From positions 1 to 43,112 of the forward strand of contig JADCEV010000007.1 of NCBI GenBank assembly GCA_020249865.1: 43,112 nucleotides of DNA, in the 5' to 3' direction. The notes below the pieces were generated by a model, which was given only the letters and a program-made list of their open reading frames with translations, searched no databases and was not told the origin of the DNA. Below are positions 42,975 to 43,112 of this stretch, in pieces (positions within the stretch are counted from its first letter, which is position 1; each line of letters starts with the position of its first letter). This DNA is from Roseomonas sp. (GTDB taxonomy: Bacteria > Pseudomonadota > Alphaproteobacteria > Acetobacterales > Acetobacteraceae). Made by a program: the position numbers and the translations under genes.

Positions 42975-43112
42975 CCAGGGCAATCGCTTGAGATTGGTTG
43001 GGATTCCTGATTGGGGCGTAATGTGATTCATGGGTTACCTCGATTTGATGAGGTTTTTCCATGTCTTCTGTGTCACTCCTGGATCATTTTTCTGCGCTTG
43101 AGGATCCTCGCC
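42975..43112 (+). mobile_element. Left end of an ISAs1-family insertion sequence (partial)
   Basis: The PhyH sequence ends abruptly near 42974. A short leader and a transposase start follow, and the element continues past the window edge. The exact left terminal repeat and target duplication cannot be defined without the other end. The AT/GC balance changes at the junction. Confidence 0.72.
43061..43112 (+). CDS. ISAs1-family transposase, N-terminal fragment
   Basis: The 17 codons visible give MSSVSLLDHFSALEDPR, which matches the start of ISAs1-family (H-repeat-associated) transposases, where a DHFxxLxDPR-type block opens the N-terminal domain. The gene runs off the window. The family call rests on this short stretch and on the interrupted PhyH gene. 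Confidence 0.7.
   Translation, partial: MSSVSLLDHFSALEDPR

Overview
The window reads as chromosomal DNA of a GC-rich alphaproteobacterium, most likely a Roseomonas-like member of the Acetobacteraceae (inference). The grounds are a GTTC-N7-GTTC LexA box of the alphaproteobacterial type, several Bug-family (tripartite tricarboxylate transporter, TTT) binding proteins, the imuA-imuB-dnaE2 cassette, the mutM/ubiE divergent pair, and small families common in alphaproteobacteria such as DUF1203, DUF2842 and DUF1194. Most genes are housekeeping or peripheral catabolism. The only mobile element seen is at the right edge.

Layout. 1-2.2 kb: leuC-leuD (isopropylmalate isomerase) ending in a hairpin. 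2.2-6.9 kb: a small coiled-coil protein, a crotonase, a DUF1203 protein, mutM and ubiE on divergent strands, then a three-gene minus-strand group (Sel1-like lipoprotein, mini zinc ribbon, small membrane protein). 7.1-12.7 kb: a catabolic-looking block with a Bug receptor, an aldo/keto reductase, a GMC flavoprotein with its small subunit, and an SDR. 13.1-18.5 kb: the SOS mutagenesis operon imuA-imuB-dnaE2 behind a LexA box. 18.6-24.2 kb: an AtzG-like/amidase pair, three more Bug receptors and a dienelactone-hydrolase-like protein. 24.2-27.4 kb: translationally coupled rsmD, rluB-type synthase and a class I glutamine amidotransferase-like hydrolase, diverging from tadA, then a DUF4214-like protein. 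27.5-32.9 kb: a DegT/StrS aminotransferase, a DUF1194 protein, a LOV-domain hybrid histidine kinase overlapping apt, a DUF2842 protein and an MlaC-like protein. 33.1-37.1 kb: a membrane and envelope block (DUF4386-like, MipA/OmpV, TetR regulator, ABA4-like, unknown membrane protein) with AT-rich promoter regions that share a motif. 37.3-38.7 kb: tRNA-Pro(CGG), a cytochrome c'-like gene broken by an in-frame TGA, and cytochrome b561. 38.9-43.1 kb: a LysM protein, an unknown protein, psd-pssA with a coupled small phosphatase, and a phytanoyl-CoA dioxygenase gene cut by what looks like an ISAs1-family element.

How the genes may work together (inference). The amidase/AtzG pair, the Bug receptors, the hydrolase, and the GMC, AKR and SDR oxidoreductases fit scavenging of small organic acids, amides or polyols, but no TctA/TctB permease genes are present. 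psd, pssA and the CX5R phosphatase form one phospholipid operon. The TetR gene, the ABA4-like operon and mipA may form one small regulon. The LOV kinase is the clearest sensory gene and suggests blue-light input. I saw no CRISPR array, rRNA, prophage or plasmid replication gene.
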